The notes below the pieces were generated by a model. That model made no database searches. It was not told where the DNA came from and saw only the letters and a list, made by a program, of their open reading frames with translations. DNA of 59,606 nucleotides from DATBMA01 sp036555105 (GTDB lineage: Bacteria > Actinomycetota > Acidimicrobiia > Spongiisociales > ZC4RG35), in NCBI GenBank assembly GCA_036555105.1, contig DATBMA010000081.1:1-59606 (forward strand), written 5' to 3'. The position numbers were made by a program, and so were the translations under genes. Shown here piece after piece: positions 17,120 through 24,160 of this stretch; within the stretch, counting starts at the first letter, position 1, and each line of letters begins with the position of its first letter.

Positions 17120-18361
17120 GTGTGCGACCATCTTCCCACGATCCCGCCAGCAACCGACGATCCCGCTGTCTCCTCCCGTCTCCGCCGCTTCGTGCCGGTG
17201 GGCGGCGCCGTTGCATTCACGATGTGGGCGGCGGCGGTGGTCCAGGGCTATTCACAGGCCACCGTGACCGCCACGCTGCCGTTCACGCGCGAGGCACTCG
17301 GGCTGAGCGAAGGCGAGGCTTCAGCCGTCCTCGCCGTGACCAGGCTCGCCGCCCTCGGGGCGCTGCTCTTCTCTTTGTGGGCGGATCACCGCGGCAGGCG
17401 CCGGCCGATCCTGGTCGCGTTCACCCTCATGGTGGTCGCAGCCGGGTCGACTGCCCTCGCCGGCGGGGCCGGCCCTTTTGCCCTGAGCCAGTCGGTGGTA
17501 CGGGCCACTTCGGGGGCGGTGGCGGCCTTGGGGATCGTCTGGCTCGCCGAGCGGCTCGACCCCGTCCGGCGTGCAATTGGCCTGTCCCTGTTCGCCGCAG
17601 CTTCGAGCTTCGGCGCAGGCCTGGCCCTCCTCAGCCTCCCCTTGGCGGAAGCCGACCCCCGGCTCCCCTTCCTGATCAGCCTGCTTGGCCTCATCCTGAT
17701 CCCGTTGATGGGGCGTTTCATGTCCGAGAGCCCGCAGTTCGTGCCACTTCAACCCCGTCGTCGCCCTCTGGCGGCCCTGGTCGAAAAGCCGTGGAGGAGC
17801 CGCCTCCTCCTCATCACCGGAGCTGCATTCATGGCCGCATCGTTCACGAGCGTTGGCATCGCCTTCTCGACCGAGCGCCTGGTCAACCAATTGCACCTGT
17901 CCACCACCACGGCGGCAGTAGTGAGCCTTTCCGCCGGGACCATTGGGGCTGTTGGACTGTTCGTGGGGGGAAGGCTGGCCGACGGGTGGGGGCGGAGGCC
18001 GACTTCGGCTCTGGCGCTGCTGATCTCGGCCGCAGCAGGCGTCACCTTCTACAGGGCCACATCGCTGCCGCTGGTCATCGCAGCTCTGACCGTTTCGGCG
18101 TTTGCCACCTTTGCGTATGTCCCGGCCTTCAGCGCGCATCGGTCTGAGCTGTTCCCGACCACGGTCAGAGCGACTGCGGGAACCACCGCCCACACCGCCG
18201 GCACGCTGGGCTCGGCTGCCGGCCTCGCATTTGGCAGCCTGGTGATCGACCAGTGGGGCCTGGGCTCGACCATTTCCGCTCTCGCCCTCGCCTGCCTGGC
18301 TGGCGCGGCCCTCACTCTCTTCCTACCTGAGACCCGTGGGGAGGACCTCACCTCCCCCTGA
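17120..18361 (+). CDS. MFS transporter
   Basis: 413 aa with about 12 hydrophobic segments and the MFS loop motif between helices 2 and 3 (LWADHRGRRRP), repeated in the second half (GGRLADGWGRRPTS). GTG 17120 is chosen because GGAGG (17109-17113) is 6 nt upstream; an ATG at 17099 would overlap ccdA. The substrate is unknown: similarity is to sugar/metabolite:H+ porter-like carriers in general (LFPTTVRATAGTTAH near the end, PETRG at the C-terminus). Confidence 0.82.
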   Translation: MCDHLPTIPPATDDPAVSSRLRRFVPVGGAVAFTMWAAAVVQGYSQATVTATLPFTREALGLSEGEASAVLAVTRLAALGALLFSLWADHRGRRRPILVAFTLMVVAAGSTALAGGAGPFALSQSVVRATSGAVAALGIVWLAERLDPVRRAIGLSLFAAASSFGAGLALLSLPLAEADPRLPFLISLLGLILIPLMGRFMSESPQFVPLQPRRRPLAALVEKPWRSRLLLITGAAFMAASFTSVGIAFSTERLVNQLHLSTTTAAVVSLSAGTIGAVGLFVGGRLADGWGRRPTSALALLISAAAGVTFYRATSLPLVIAALTVSAFATFAYVPAFSAHRSELFPTTVRATAGTTAHTAGTLGSAAGLAFGSLVIDQWGLGSTISALALACLAGAALTLFLPETRGEDLTSP

Positions 18362-18376
18362 ACGGCTCCACGGTGG

Positions 18377-19048
18377 TCAGGCCGTCTTGCCCGGCCAAGG
18401 GCACAGCGGGTTCAGCTCGCACTCACCACAGAGGGGACGCCTGGCGTCGCACACGTCGCGTCCGAACTGGATCATCCGCATCGAGAGGTGGGGCCATTCC
18501 TCGACAGGCACCAGACGCATCAGATCCGCCTCGATCTTGGCCGGATCGGTCTGGTCGGTCAGGCCAAGGCGCCGGCTCACTCTGCTGACGTGGGTGTCGA
18601 CCGCGATGGCCGGCTGGCCGAAAGCCTCCGCCAAGACGACACTCGCGGTCTTGCGCCCGACCCCTGGAAGCGTGACCAGCTGGTCGAGCTCATTCGGCAC
18701 CACCCCGTCAAACCGCTCGCAAAGCTGTTGTGACAGCGCGATCACCGCCGCCGACTTCTGGTGGAAGAAGCCGGTCGAATACACGATCTCCTCGACGTCC
18801 TCGACCGAGGCGGCGGCCAGGTCGGCGGCAGTGGGGTATCGGGTGAACAACACCGCCGTCACCCGGTTGACGTTCTCATCGGTGGTCTGGGCGGAGAGAA
18901 CGGTGGCCACCAGCAGCTCCCACGGGTCGTGATAGTCGAGTGCGGTCCCGATCATCGGATACCGCGCCGCCAGGCGGTGGAGGATCTTGGCCACCCGCTG
19001 CTTGAGCGCCTGGCTGGGCGGCGGAGGCTCGGTTACCCGTCGGGCCAT
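18377..19048 (-). CDS. nth: Endonuclease III
   Basis: 223 aa base-excision repair glycosylase/AP lyase for oxidised pyrimidines. Helix-hairpin-helix LPGVGRKTA (127-135) contains catalytic Lys133; catalytic Asp151 is in VDTHV. The C-terminal 4Fe-4S ligands are Cys200, 207, 210 and 216 (C-X6-C-X2-C-X5-C). It is convergent with the MFS gene (15 nt apart) and divergent from the DMT transporter. -10-like TACGAT (19056-19061, minus) ends 7 nt before the ATG, and GGAG lies between them. Confidence 0.95.
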   Translation of the reverse strand: MARRVTEPPPPSQALKQRVAKILHRLAARYPMIGTALDYHDPWELLVATVLSAQTTDENVNRVTAVLFTRYPTAADLAAASVEDVEEIVYSTGFFHQKSAAVIALSQQLCERFDGVVPNELDQLVTLPGVGRKTASVVLAEAFGQPAIAVDTHVSRVSRRLGLTDQTDPAKIEADLMRLVPVEEWPHLSMRMIQFGRDVCDARRPLCGECELNPLCPWPGKTA

Positions 19049-19055
19049 TGCTCCG

Positions 19056-19073
19056 ATCGTATTGGGATACGCT
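19056..19073. promoter_or_regulatory. Divergent nth/DMT promoter region with short palindrome
   Basis: An inverted repeat CGTAT-TGGG-ATACG (19058-19071) embeds two -10-like hexamers: TACGAT on minus (19061-19056) facing nth and TACGCT on plus (19068-19073) facing the DMT transporter. The nth mRNA would be almost leaderless; the transporter mRNA would have about 45 nt of leader. Confidence 0.4.
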
Positions 19074-19122
19074 GGTTCGGTCCCCTCCCCAGCCTGGCTT
19101 TGGGGTTTTCACGGAGACAACG

Positions 19123-20001
19123 ATGCGCAAGACCACATTGGCCGGACTGGCACTCACAGGCGCAGCCTTCCTGTTCGGATCGACCTTCGTCGTCGTCAAG
19201 TCTTCGGTCGAGGCGTTCCCGCCTCTCAACTTCGTGGCGTGGCGGTTCCTGGTGGGCGGGGTGGCGCTGGCCCTGCTGGCCTTGCCAAAGGGCGTCAAGC
19301 TGTGGCGGGACGCATTCGCTTCAGGCGTCTTCCTCTTCCTCGGATATGCATTCCAGACCGTCGGGCTCACAATGACCAGTGCCTCGAATTCGGCACTGAT
19401 CACTGGCCTGTACGTCGTGATCACCCCTCTGCTCGCCTCCGCCCTGGCCCGCCGGGCGCCGGACCCTTGGGTGTCGATCGGGGTGATGGTCGCCTTCGTC
19501 GGCACCGCTTTGCTGACGATGTCGGACGGCCTGCGACTGGAGACCGGCGACCTGCTCACCGTCGGTTGCGCCTTCGCCTTCTCGGGCCACATCGTCAGCC
19601 TCGCCCGCTTCGCCCCCCGCCACCCGGTGGTGTCGTTCACCTCCGCCCAGATCCTGGTGACGTCGCTGCTTGCGTTCGGCGCGGCTTTCTGGCTGGAGGG
19701 CATCGAGGTCCCGACTCCCGAGGTGCTGCCCGGCCTGCTCGGAACGGCCCTGGCGGTGAGCGGAGGCGCCTACCTGCTGCAGATCTGGGCGCAAACGGTG
19801 GTTGGAGCCTCGCGGACTGCGGTGATCCTCGCCTTGGAGCCTGCCTTCGGAGTGGCCACGGCGGCGGTCGTGCTCGGGGAGCGTCTCACAACGGCGGCCT
19901 GGATCGGGGCGGGCCTCATCGTGGGCGCCATATATGTAGTCATCGCCCGAACGGGCGAGACCGATGTCGCCCGGGCGGAGGCAGTCACCGAAGCCCACTG
20001 A
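19123..20001 (+). CDS. EamA/DMT-family membrane transporter
   Basis: 292 aa with ten hydrophobic segments in two EamA halves (GAAFLFGSTFVVVKSSV with PLNFVAWRFLVGG in the first; AVILALEPAFGVATAAVVLG in the second). The start is ATG 19123 with GGAG 6 nt upstream. Members export or import amino acids and other metabolites; the substrate cannot be predicted. It is followed by intergenic repeat arrays. Confidence 0.88.
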   Translation: MRKTTLAGLALTGAAFLFGSTFVVVKSSVEAFPPLNFVAWRFLVGGVALALLALPKGVKLWRDAFASGVFLFLGYAFQTVGLTMTSASNSALITGLYVVITPLLASALARRAPDPWVSIGVMVAFVGTALLTMSDGLRLETGDLLTVGCAFAFSGHIVSLARFAPRHPVVSFTSAQILVTSLLAFGAAFWLEGIEVPTPEVLPGLLGTALAVSGGAYLLQIWAQTVVGASRTAVILALEPAFGVATAAVVLGERLTTAAWIGAGLIVGAIYVVIARTGETDVARAEAVTEAH

Positions 20002-20006
20002 AGCAC

Positions 20007-20038
20007 GTCTCACGGTCTCACAGTCGCACGGTCTCACG
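20007..20038. repeat. Octamer tandem array D (4 units)
   Basis: Four contiguous octamers: GTCTCACG, GTCTCACA, GTCGCACG, GTCTCACG. They start 6 nt after the DMT transporter stop and are followed by the heptamer array, so two repeat families share one 100-nt convergent intergenic gap. Confidence 0.85.
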
Positions 20039-20049
20039 GCACGTCCTGG

Positions 20050-20105
20050 GACTCAAGACTTGAAGCTTGAGACTCAAGACTTGAGGCTTGAGACTTGAGA
20101 CTTAG
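20050..20105. repeat. Heptamer tandem array (8 units)
   Basis: Eight contiguous 7-bp units: GACTCAA, GACTTGA, AGCTTGA, GACTCAA, GACTTGA, GGCTTGA, GACTTGA, GACTTAG. The last unit contains the stop codon (20102-20104) of the small membrane protein gene on the minus strand. Confidence 0.8.
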
Positions 20106-20362
20106 ACGCGGCGGGCCTCGAGCTGACGGGCCAGCTTCACCGCCGCCCGAATCATCGCCACCACCAGCAAGAGGGCCACGGTGAGGATGACGATCAGCTC
20201 GCCGGTGGCGGTCATCGGGTTGCGACAGGACTCGAGGCCGCCGGGACAAAGCCCATATCCGGTCCCGCCCTGGAGCAGGTCGAGCAGTACCAGGATCGGG
20301 ACCGCCGCCACCAGCACCGCCACCAGGACGAGCACAATCAGCAGCAACCGCAGCCACCACAT
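20102..20362 (-). CDS. Small two-helix membrane protein of unknown function
   Basis: 86 aa from ATG 20362 (MWWLRLLLIVLVLV). Two hydrophobic segments (about 4-30 and 50-72) are separated by a short loop with two Cys (GLCPGGLESC) that could form an extracytoplasmic disulfide, and a basic C-terminus follows (KLARQLEARRV). It is divergent from the ThyX-like gene, 53 nt away. No family recognised; Cys spacing and topology favour a real gene. Confidence 0.6.
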   Translation of the reverse strand: MWWLRLLLIVLVLVAVLVAAVPILVLLDLLQGGTGYGLCPGGLESCRNPMTATGELIVILTVALLLVVAMIRAAVKLARQLEARRV

Positions 20363-20399
20363 GGGTGGGAACGCTACCGATGGCGCCAGGCTGTGCCGG

Positions 20400-20405
20400 T
20401 ACAAT
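20400..20405 (+). promoter_or_regulatory. -10 element of the ThyX-like gene
   Basis: TACAAT (5 of 6 matches to TATAAT) ends 10 nt before the GTG at 20416. Initiation about 7 nt downstream would leave a leader of only a few nucleotides. No Shine-Dalgarno sequence is present. Confidence 0.5.
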
Positions 20406-20415
20406 CCCGTGCCCC

Positions 20416-22032
20416 GTGGAGCACTTCCAGGAATCGTTCACCGACGCCGAACGGGCCGTCCTCTCTAGATTCTTCACCAACACCGACGGGCCGGTCTTCG
20501 CCCTCGTAAACCTCCCGGAAGTGGTGAAGGGGGCCCTGTTCGCCCGCTATTCGCGTTCTGCCAAGTCGGTCCGTCGCCTCTTCCTCGACGAGTTCGTCGC
20601 CAACCCCGAAACCGGGATCGAGGCCATGGCGTCCGCCCTGGACGGGGGCGATAAACAGCTCGATCTGAAGCGAGCCGAGGACCTTTATCGCCGCGTGTTC
20701 TTCGAATACGGGGACGACTCCGTCGCCCAGCTCGGCGGGGTACACCTCGCATGTGAGCAGGCGAGCAACATCCTCACCAAGGTTCTCGAGTGGGGGCGGC
20801 TGGCGGCCTACCTGGAGCAGTCGACCCGTTATGTGCCATACGACGGGCGCCTGGGCGGCAGCTTCCGCTATCGGGTGCCGCCCGAGATCGAAGGCACCGA
20901 CCTGGCCGCCCGCTTTGCCGGGACCGCGGACCGGCTGTTCGCGACCTACGCCGACATGGCCGGGCAGATGCGCTCTATCTACGAGGACAGGTTCCCGCGC
21001 CAGGAGGGCGATTCGGTCGGAGTCTGGAATGCCACGATCAAGGCGAAGGCGTTCGACGCGGTCAGGGGCCTGCTGCCCGCGGCCACGATCTCAAACGTAG
21101 GCATGTACGCAACCGGCCAGGCATACGAGATGGCCTTGGTTCGCATGCGATCCAACCCTCTCCTCGAAGTGCGGGAGTACTCCGATCTGATGCTGACCGA
21201 GCTCCGCAAGGTGATCCCATCCTTCCTCACCAGGGTCGACCTGGAGGGACGCGGGGTTGCGTGGAGTGATTACCTGGCGGATGTGCGCGATCGGCTCTCG
21301 ATTGAGGCTGAATCGATCCCTTCCTCCCGGACTGCCGGGCGCGAGGTCACTCTGACCGAATGGGATCCCGAGACCGAGGTCAAGCTGGCGGCCGCCGCCC
21401 TCTACGCGGTTTCGGAGGCGTCGGATCAAGACCTTCTGGAGCGAGCCCGACGGATGACGGAGACAGAACTGGCGACAGTCATCAACGCGGCGATGGGGGC
21501 GCGCACGAATCGACGCCACAAGCCGGGCCGCTCGGCCGAACGAAGCTCATACCGGTTCGACGTCGTCTGCGACTTCGGGGCGTTCCGCGACCTCCAGCGC
21601 CACCGGATGATGACCATCGAATGGCAGCCTCTCACGACCAGGCTCGGGTTCGACCTGCCTGAGGACGTGGCCGCCGCCGGGCTTGGCGAACGCTGGGAGG
21701 CGGCCATGGAGGAAGCCGACCGCCTCTACGAGGACCTGCGGGAGACGGTGGGAGTCGATGTCGCCCAATACGCGGTGCCGCTCGCTTTCAACATCCGATT
21801 CGTGATGCAGCTGAATCTCCGTCAGGCGTTCCATCTGCTGGAGCTGCGCACCCAGCCGGCCGGCCATCCCGCCTACCGCTGGGTGTGCCAGGAGATGCAC
21901 CGTCAGATTGCCGAGGTTGCCGGCCATCGGCTGCTGGCAGCCGCCATGACCTTCGTCGATGAGTCGGTGGTCGACCTCGAGCGCCTCGAGAGCGAGCGCA
22001 AGGCCGAGGCCCGCAGGTTGGCGAGCGCCTAA
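20416..22032 (+). CDS. Duplicated ThyX-like (FAD-dependent thymidylate synthase family) protein
   Basis: 538 aa, about twice the usual ThyX length, reading as two ThyX-like halves. Canonical ThyX has one continuous motif, RHRxxSxNEQSxRY. Here the first half keeps only its end (EQSTRYVPYD, 134-143, with WGR where RHR should be), while the second half keeps RHR (395-397, QRHRMMTIEWQPLT) but not the NEQS part. The second half also has a plausible substrate-binding helix (RQAFHLLELRTQPAGHPAYR). A single composite active site, or loss of thymidylate synthesis for another flavin reaction, are both possible. The start is GTG 20416, without Shine-Dalgarno sequence and just after TACAAT. Confidence 0.75.
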   Translation: MEHFQESFTDAERAVLSRFFTNTDGPVFALVNLPEVVKGALFARYSRSAKSVRRLFLDEFVANPETGIEAMASALDGGDKQLDLKRAEDLYRRVFFEYGDDSVAQLGGVHLACEQASNILTKVLEWGRLAAYLEQSTRYVPYDGRLGGSFRYRVPPEIEGTDLAARFAGTADRLFATYADMAGQMRSIYEDRFPRQEGDSVGVWNATIKAKAFDAVRGLLPAATISNVGMYATGQAYEMALVRMRSNPLLEVREYSDLMLTELRKVIPSFLTRVDLEGRGVAWSDYLADVRDRLSIEAESIPSSRTAGREVTLTEWDPETEVKLAAAALYAVSEASDQDLLERARRMTETELATVINAAMGARTNRRHKPGRSAERSSYRFDVVCDFGAFRDLQRHRMMTIEWQPLTTRLGFDLPEDVAAAGLGERWEAAMEEADRLYEDLRETVGVDVAQYAVPLAFNIRFVMQLNLRQAFHLLELRTQPAGHPAYRWVCQEMHRQIAEVAGHRLLAAAMTFVDESVVDLERLESERKAEARRLASA

Positions 22033-22052
22033 GCCGCTCCAACTGCCGCGGT

Positions 22053-22058
22053 TAGCCT
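22053..22058 (+). promoter_or_regulatory. -10 element of the 72-aa/Get3-like operon
   Basis: TAGCCT (fits actinobacterial TANNNT) ends 9 nt before the ATG at 22068. No Shine-Dalgarno sequence is present, so a leaderless or near-leaderless operon mRNA is likely. Confidence 0.4.
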
Positions 22059-22067
22059 CACCCGTCG

Positions 22068-22286
22068 ATGGCACAGCTGGATGTTGACGCGTTGCTCGCC
22101 CGGTTTCGGGATCGGGCCGAGGCTGTGCGGCACCGCTCGCTCCCACCCGTCGCGGGAGAGGAACGGAGACTCTTCATCGAGGCGGCCGAGATCGACTTCA
22201 TGGACTTCTCGCTGATCGGCGCGGCGGAGTGGTCGGTCGAGGAAGGCTCGCTCGTCCTTCGGATCCCGTTGCAAGGCCCTGATTGA
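22068..22286 (+). CDS. Small acidic protein preceding paired ArsA/Get3-like ATPases
   Basis: 72 aa, acidic, no membrane segment or signal. Helical start (MAQLDVDALLARFRDRAEAV), then RLFIEAAEIDFMDFSLIGAAEWSVE and a short beta-like end. The stop overlaps the TTG start of the next gene (TTGA), which implies translational coupling to the ATPase pair. Function unknown; an accessory subunit of the ATPase complex is the simplest inference. Confidence 0.65.
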   Translation: MAQLDVDALLARFRDRAEAVRHRSLPPVAGEERRLFIEAAEIDFMDFSLIGAAEWSVEEGSLVLRIPLQGPD

Positions 22287-23125
22287 CCCAGACCAGGCTG
22301 GTGGTCGTAAGCGGCAAGGGCGGGGTCGGCAAGTCGGCCGCGGCTGCCGCTCTCGCCCTGGTCCATCAGCGGGAGGGACAGAAGGTGCTGGCCGTCGACA
22401 TGCTCGGCGCCAGCGGCCTCGGCGCCCATCTCACCGCGGGGAAGCCCGGCTCGGAGCCATCCGAGATCCGGCCGGGGCTCTCGATACTGCGGATCGACCG
22501 AGCCAAGGCACTGGTCGAGTACCTAAAGGTGCAGTCCGGGGTGCCGGCGGTTGGAACTTTCGGTCCGCTGGCCCGGGCCTTCGACGCCCTCGCCTCCACC
22601 GCCCCCGGGATAAGGGAGGTGGTCACGATCGGCAAGGTGCTGTGGGAGGTCCGCCGTCAGGTCTGGGACGTGGTCGTGGTCGACGGGCCACCCACTGGCC
22701 AGGTCGGCGGTTACTTGCGAGCGCCGAAGACCATTTCGGAGCTGGTCCCCTCCGGCCGCATCAGGCAGCAGGCCGACTGGATGCAGTCCATCCTCCTCGA
22801 CGGGAAGATCACTTCGGTGATGCTCGTCTCCATCCCTGAGGAACTGCCTACCACCGAGACCGAAGAGACCATCCGCTGGCTCGAGGAAGCGGAGGTGACG
22901 GCCGCCCCGACGGTCATCGCCAACCGGGTCCTGCCCGAGCTGAAGACTTCCGCGGCCGGACGAGGCCCCGTTCAGGAGGCCGCCGCCCTCCACCGATCGC
23001 TGTGGGCCGACCAGCAGGAGTGGCTGGCACGCTTGCGACCGGCCAGGGCTCTCCCCTACCTCTTCGGGCTCCTCACCCCGGGCGAAGTCGCCGCGCGCCT
23101 TGCCGACAGCTGGATGGAGACATGA
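22283..23125 (+). CDS. ArsA/Get3-like ATPase, first of a pair
   Basis: 280 aa P-loop ATPase of the SIMIBI class. Deviant Walker A SGKGGVGKSAAAAA (10-18 region), switch-like VVVVDGPPTGQVGGYL, and a C-terminal regulatory half. The start is TTG 22283 inside the upstream stop. With the following gene it forms the tandem arrangement known from mycobacteria (Rv3679-Rv3680 type), where the two products form a heteromeric ATPase. The cargo or substrate is not established from sequence. No arsenic-resistance genes are near, so arsenite export is unlikely. Confidence 0.83.
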   Translation: MTQTRLVVVSGKGGVGKSAAAAALALVHQREGQKVLAVDMLGASGLGAHLTAGKPGSEPSEIRPGLSILRIDRAKALVEYLKVQSGVPAVGTFGPLARAFDALASTAPGIREVVTIGKVLWEVRRQVWDVVVVDGPPTGQVGGYLRAPKTISELVPSGRIRQQADWMQSILLDGKITSVMLVSIPEELPTTETEETIRWLEEAEVTAAPTVIANRVLPELKTSAAGRGPVQEAAALHRSLWADQQEWLARLRPARALPYLFGLLTPGEVAARLADSWMET

Positions 23126-24153
23126 AGACCCAAGCCGTCATCGTCACCGGGGCCGGGGGGGTTGGTAAGACCACCGTCGCAACCGCTCTTGCGTTGACTG
23201 CCGCCCGTGCCGGCCGGCGCACGCTGGTCGTGACAGTCGACCCTGCCCGCCGCCTGGCCGATGCGATCGGGATCGAGCTCGACGACGAGCCGCGCCCTCT
23301 GCCTGGTGAGCCGTCACTGTGGGCGGCCATGCTCGACGCCAGCGGATCGTGGCGAGCGGTGGCAGCCCGCCACACCGATCCGGAGACCGCCAGGCGGTTG
23401 GTGGAGAGCGAGTTCTTCGCCGCCGCCGCCTCCCATTTCCCGGCGTCGCAGTCGTACGCCGCCGCCGAAGAAGCCGCCAACTTCATCGAGTCGAAGGTCT
23501 GGGACCTGGTGGTGATCGACACACCCCCGGCAGCAGGGGGCATCGACTTCTTCACCGCTCCAGGGCAGATGGCCGACCTGGTCGGAGGCCGCCTGCTCCG
23601 GCTGCTGACCGGGGGAAGGCTGCCCGGACGTAAGTTCATCTTCGAGCGCACGGCCCGGCCGATGCTGCGGGTGGCAGACTCGATCCTCGGCTCCAACCTG
23701 CTCGAGCGGGTGGCAGCTTTCCTGATGGACCTGAGGACCACCTATGACGGTGTCTCACGCCGCGCGGCCGAGATCGAGGTGCACCTGCGGCGGGCGGTGA
23801 CGATCGTCGTCACCACCGCCGACCCCACCCCCATCCGTGAAGCGGTTCGCTTCTTCCGGGAGCTGCCGGAGGTCGCCAGCCGCCCCCGAGCGGTGATCTT
23901 CAACCGCTCGCTGCCGGAGAGCTGGGCAGGGGCTGAGCCGCCCCCGCGCACCAACCTGGAATTGGTGGAGAACCTCGCCCGCTGGGGCCAGGAGGCCCAT
24001 CGCCAGGCCGAGGCCAGGCGGGAATTCGCAGCTCGTTACCGAGCGCGAGTGACATCGATCCCCTGGCTCGCCCACCCGCCAACCGATGTCACGGCGCTGG
24101 CCGGCATGCTTGGACAGGCTGAAGGGTTCGATCTCGAGGCTTTGGGCATCTAA
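23122..24153 (+). CDS. ArsA/Get3-like ATPase, second of a pair
   Basis: 343 aa. Walker A GAGGVGKTTVATAL (10-23 region), a VDPARRLADAIG box typical of ArsA/Get3, and switch II VVIDTPPAAGGIDFF. ATG 23122 overlaps the preceding stop by 4 nt (ATGA), so the two ATPases are made in a coupled way and probably pair. The first member lacks the VDPAR box (VDMLGASG instead), so the two sites are not equivalent. The gene is convergent with dnaE, 7 nt apart. Confidence 0.87.
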   Translation: MKTQAVIVTGAGGVGKTTVATALALTAARAGRRTLVVTVDPARRLADAIGIELDDEPRPLPGEPSLWAAMLDASGSWRAVAARHTDPETARRLVESEFFAAAASHFPASQSYAAAEEAANFIESKVWDLVVIDTPPAAGGIDFFTAPGQMADLVGGRLLRLLTGGRLPGRKFIFERTARPMLRVADSILGSNLLERVAAFLMDLRTTYDGVSRRAAEIEVHLRRAVTIVVTTADPTPIREAVRFFRELPEVASRPRAVIFNRSLPESWAGAEPPPRTNLELVENLARWGQEAHRQAEARREFAARYRARVTSIPWLAHPPTDVTALAGMLGQAEGFDLEALGI

Positions 24154-24160
24154 TCGCCGG

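Noticed and set aside
16729..18147. A 472-codon plus-strand frame across ccdA and the MFS gene
   Set aside because: It overlaps two well-supported genes, has no domain and shows shadow composition.
22283..24153. Arsenite efflux ATPase system
   Set aside because: No arsB, arsR or arsC nearby, and the tandem order fits the Get3-like pair of actinobacteria.
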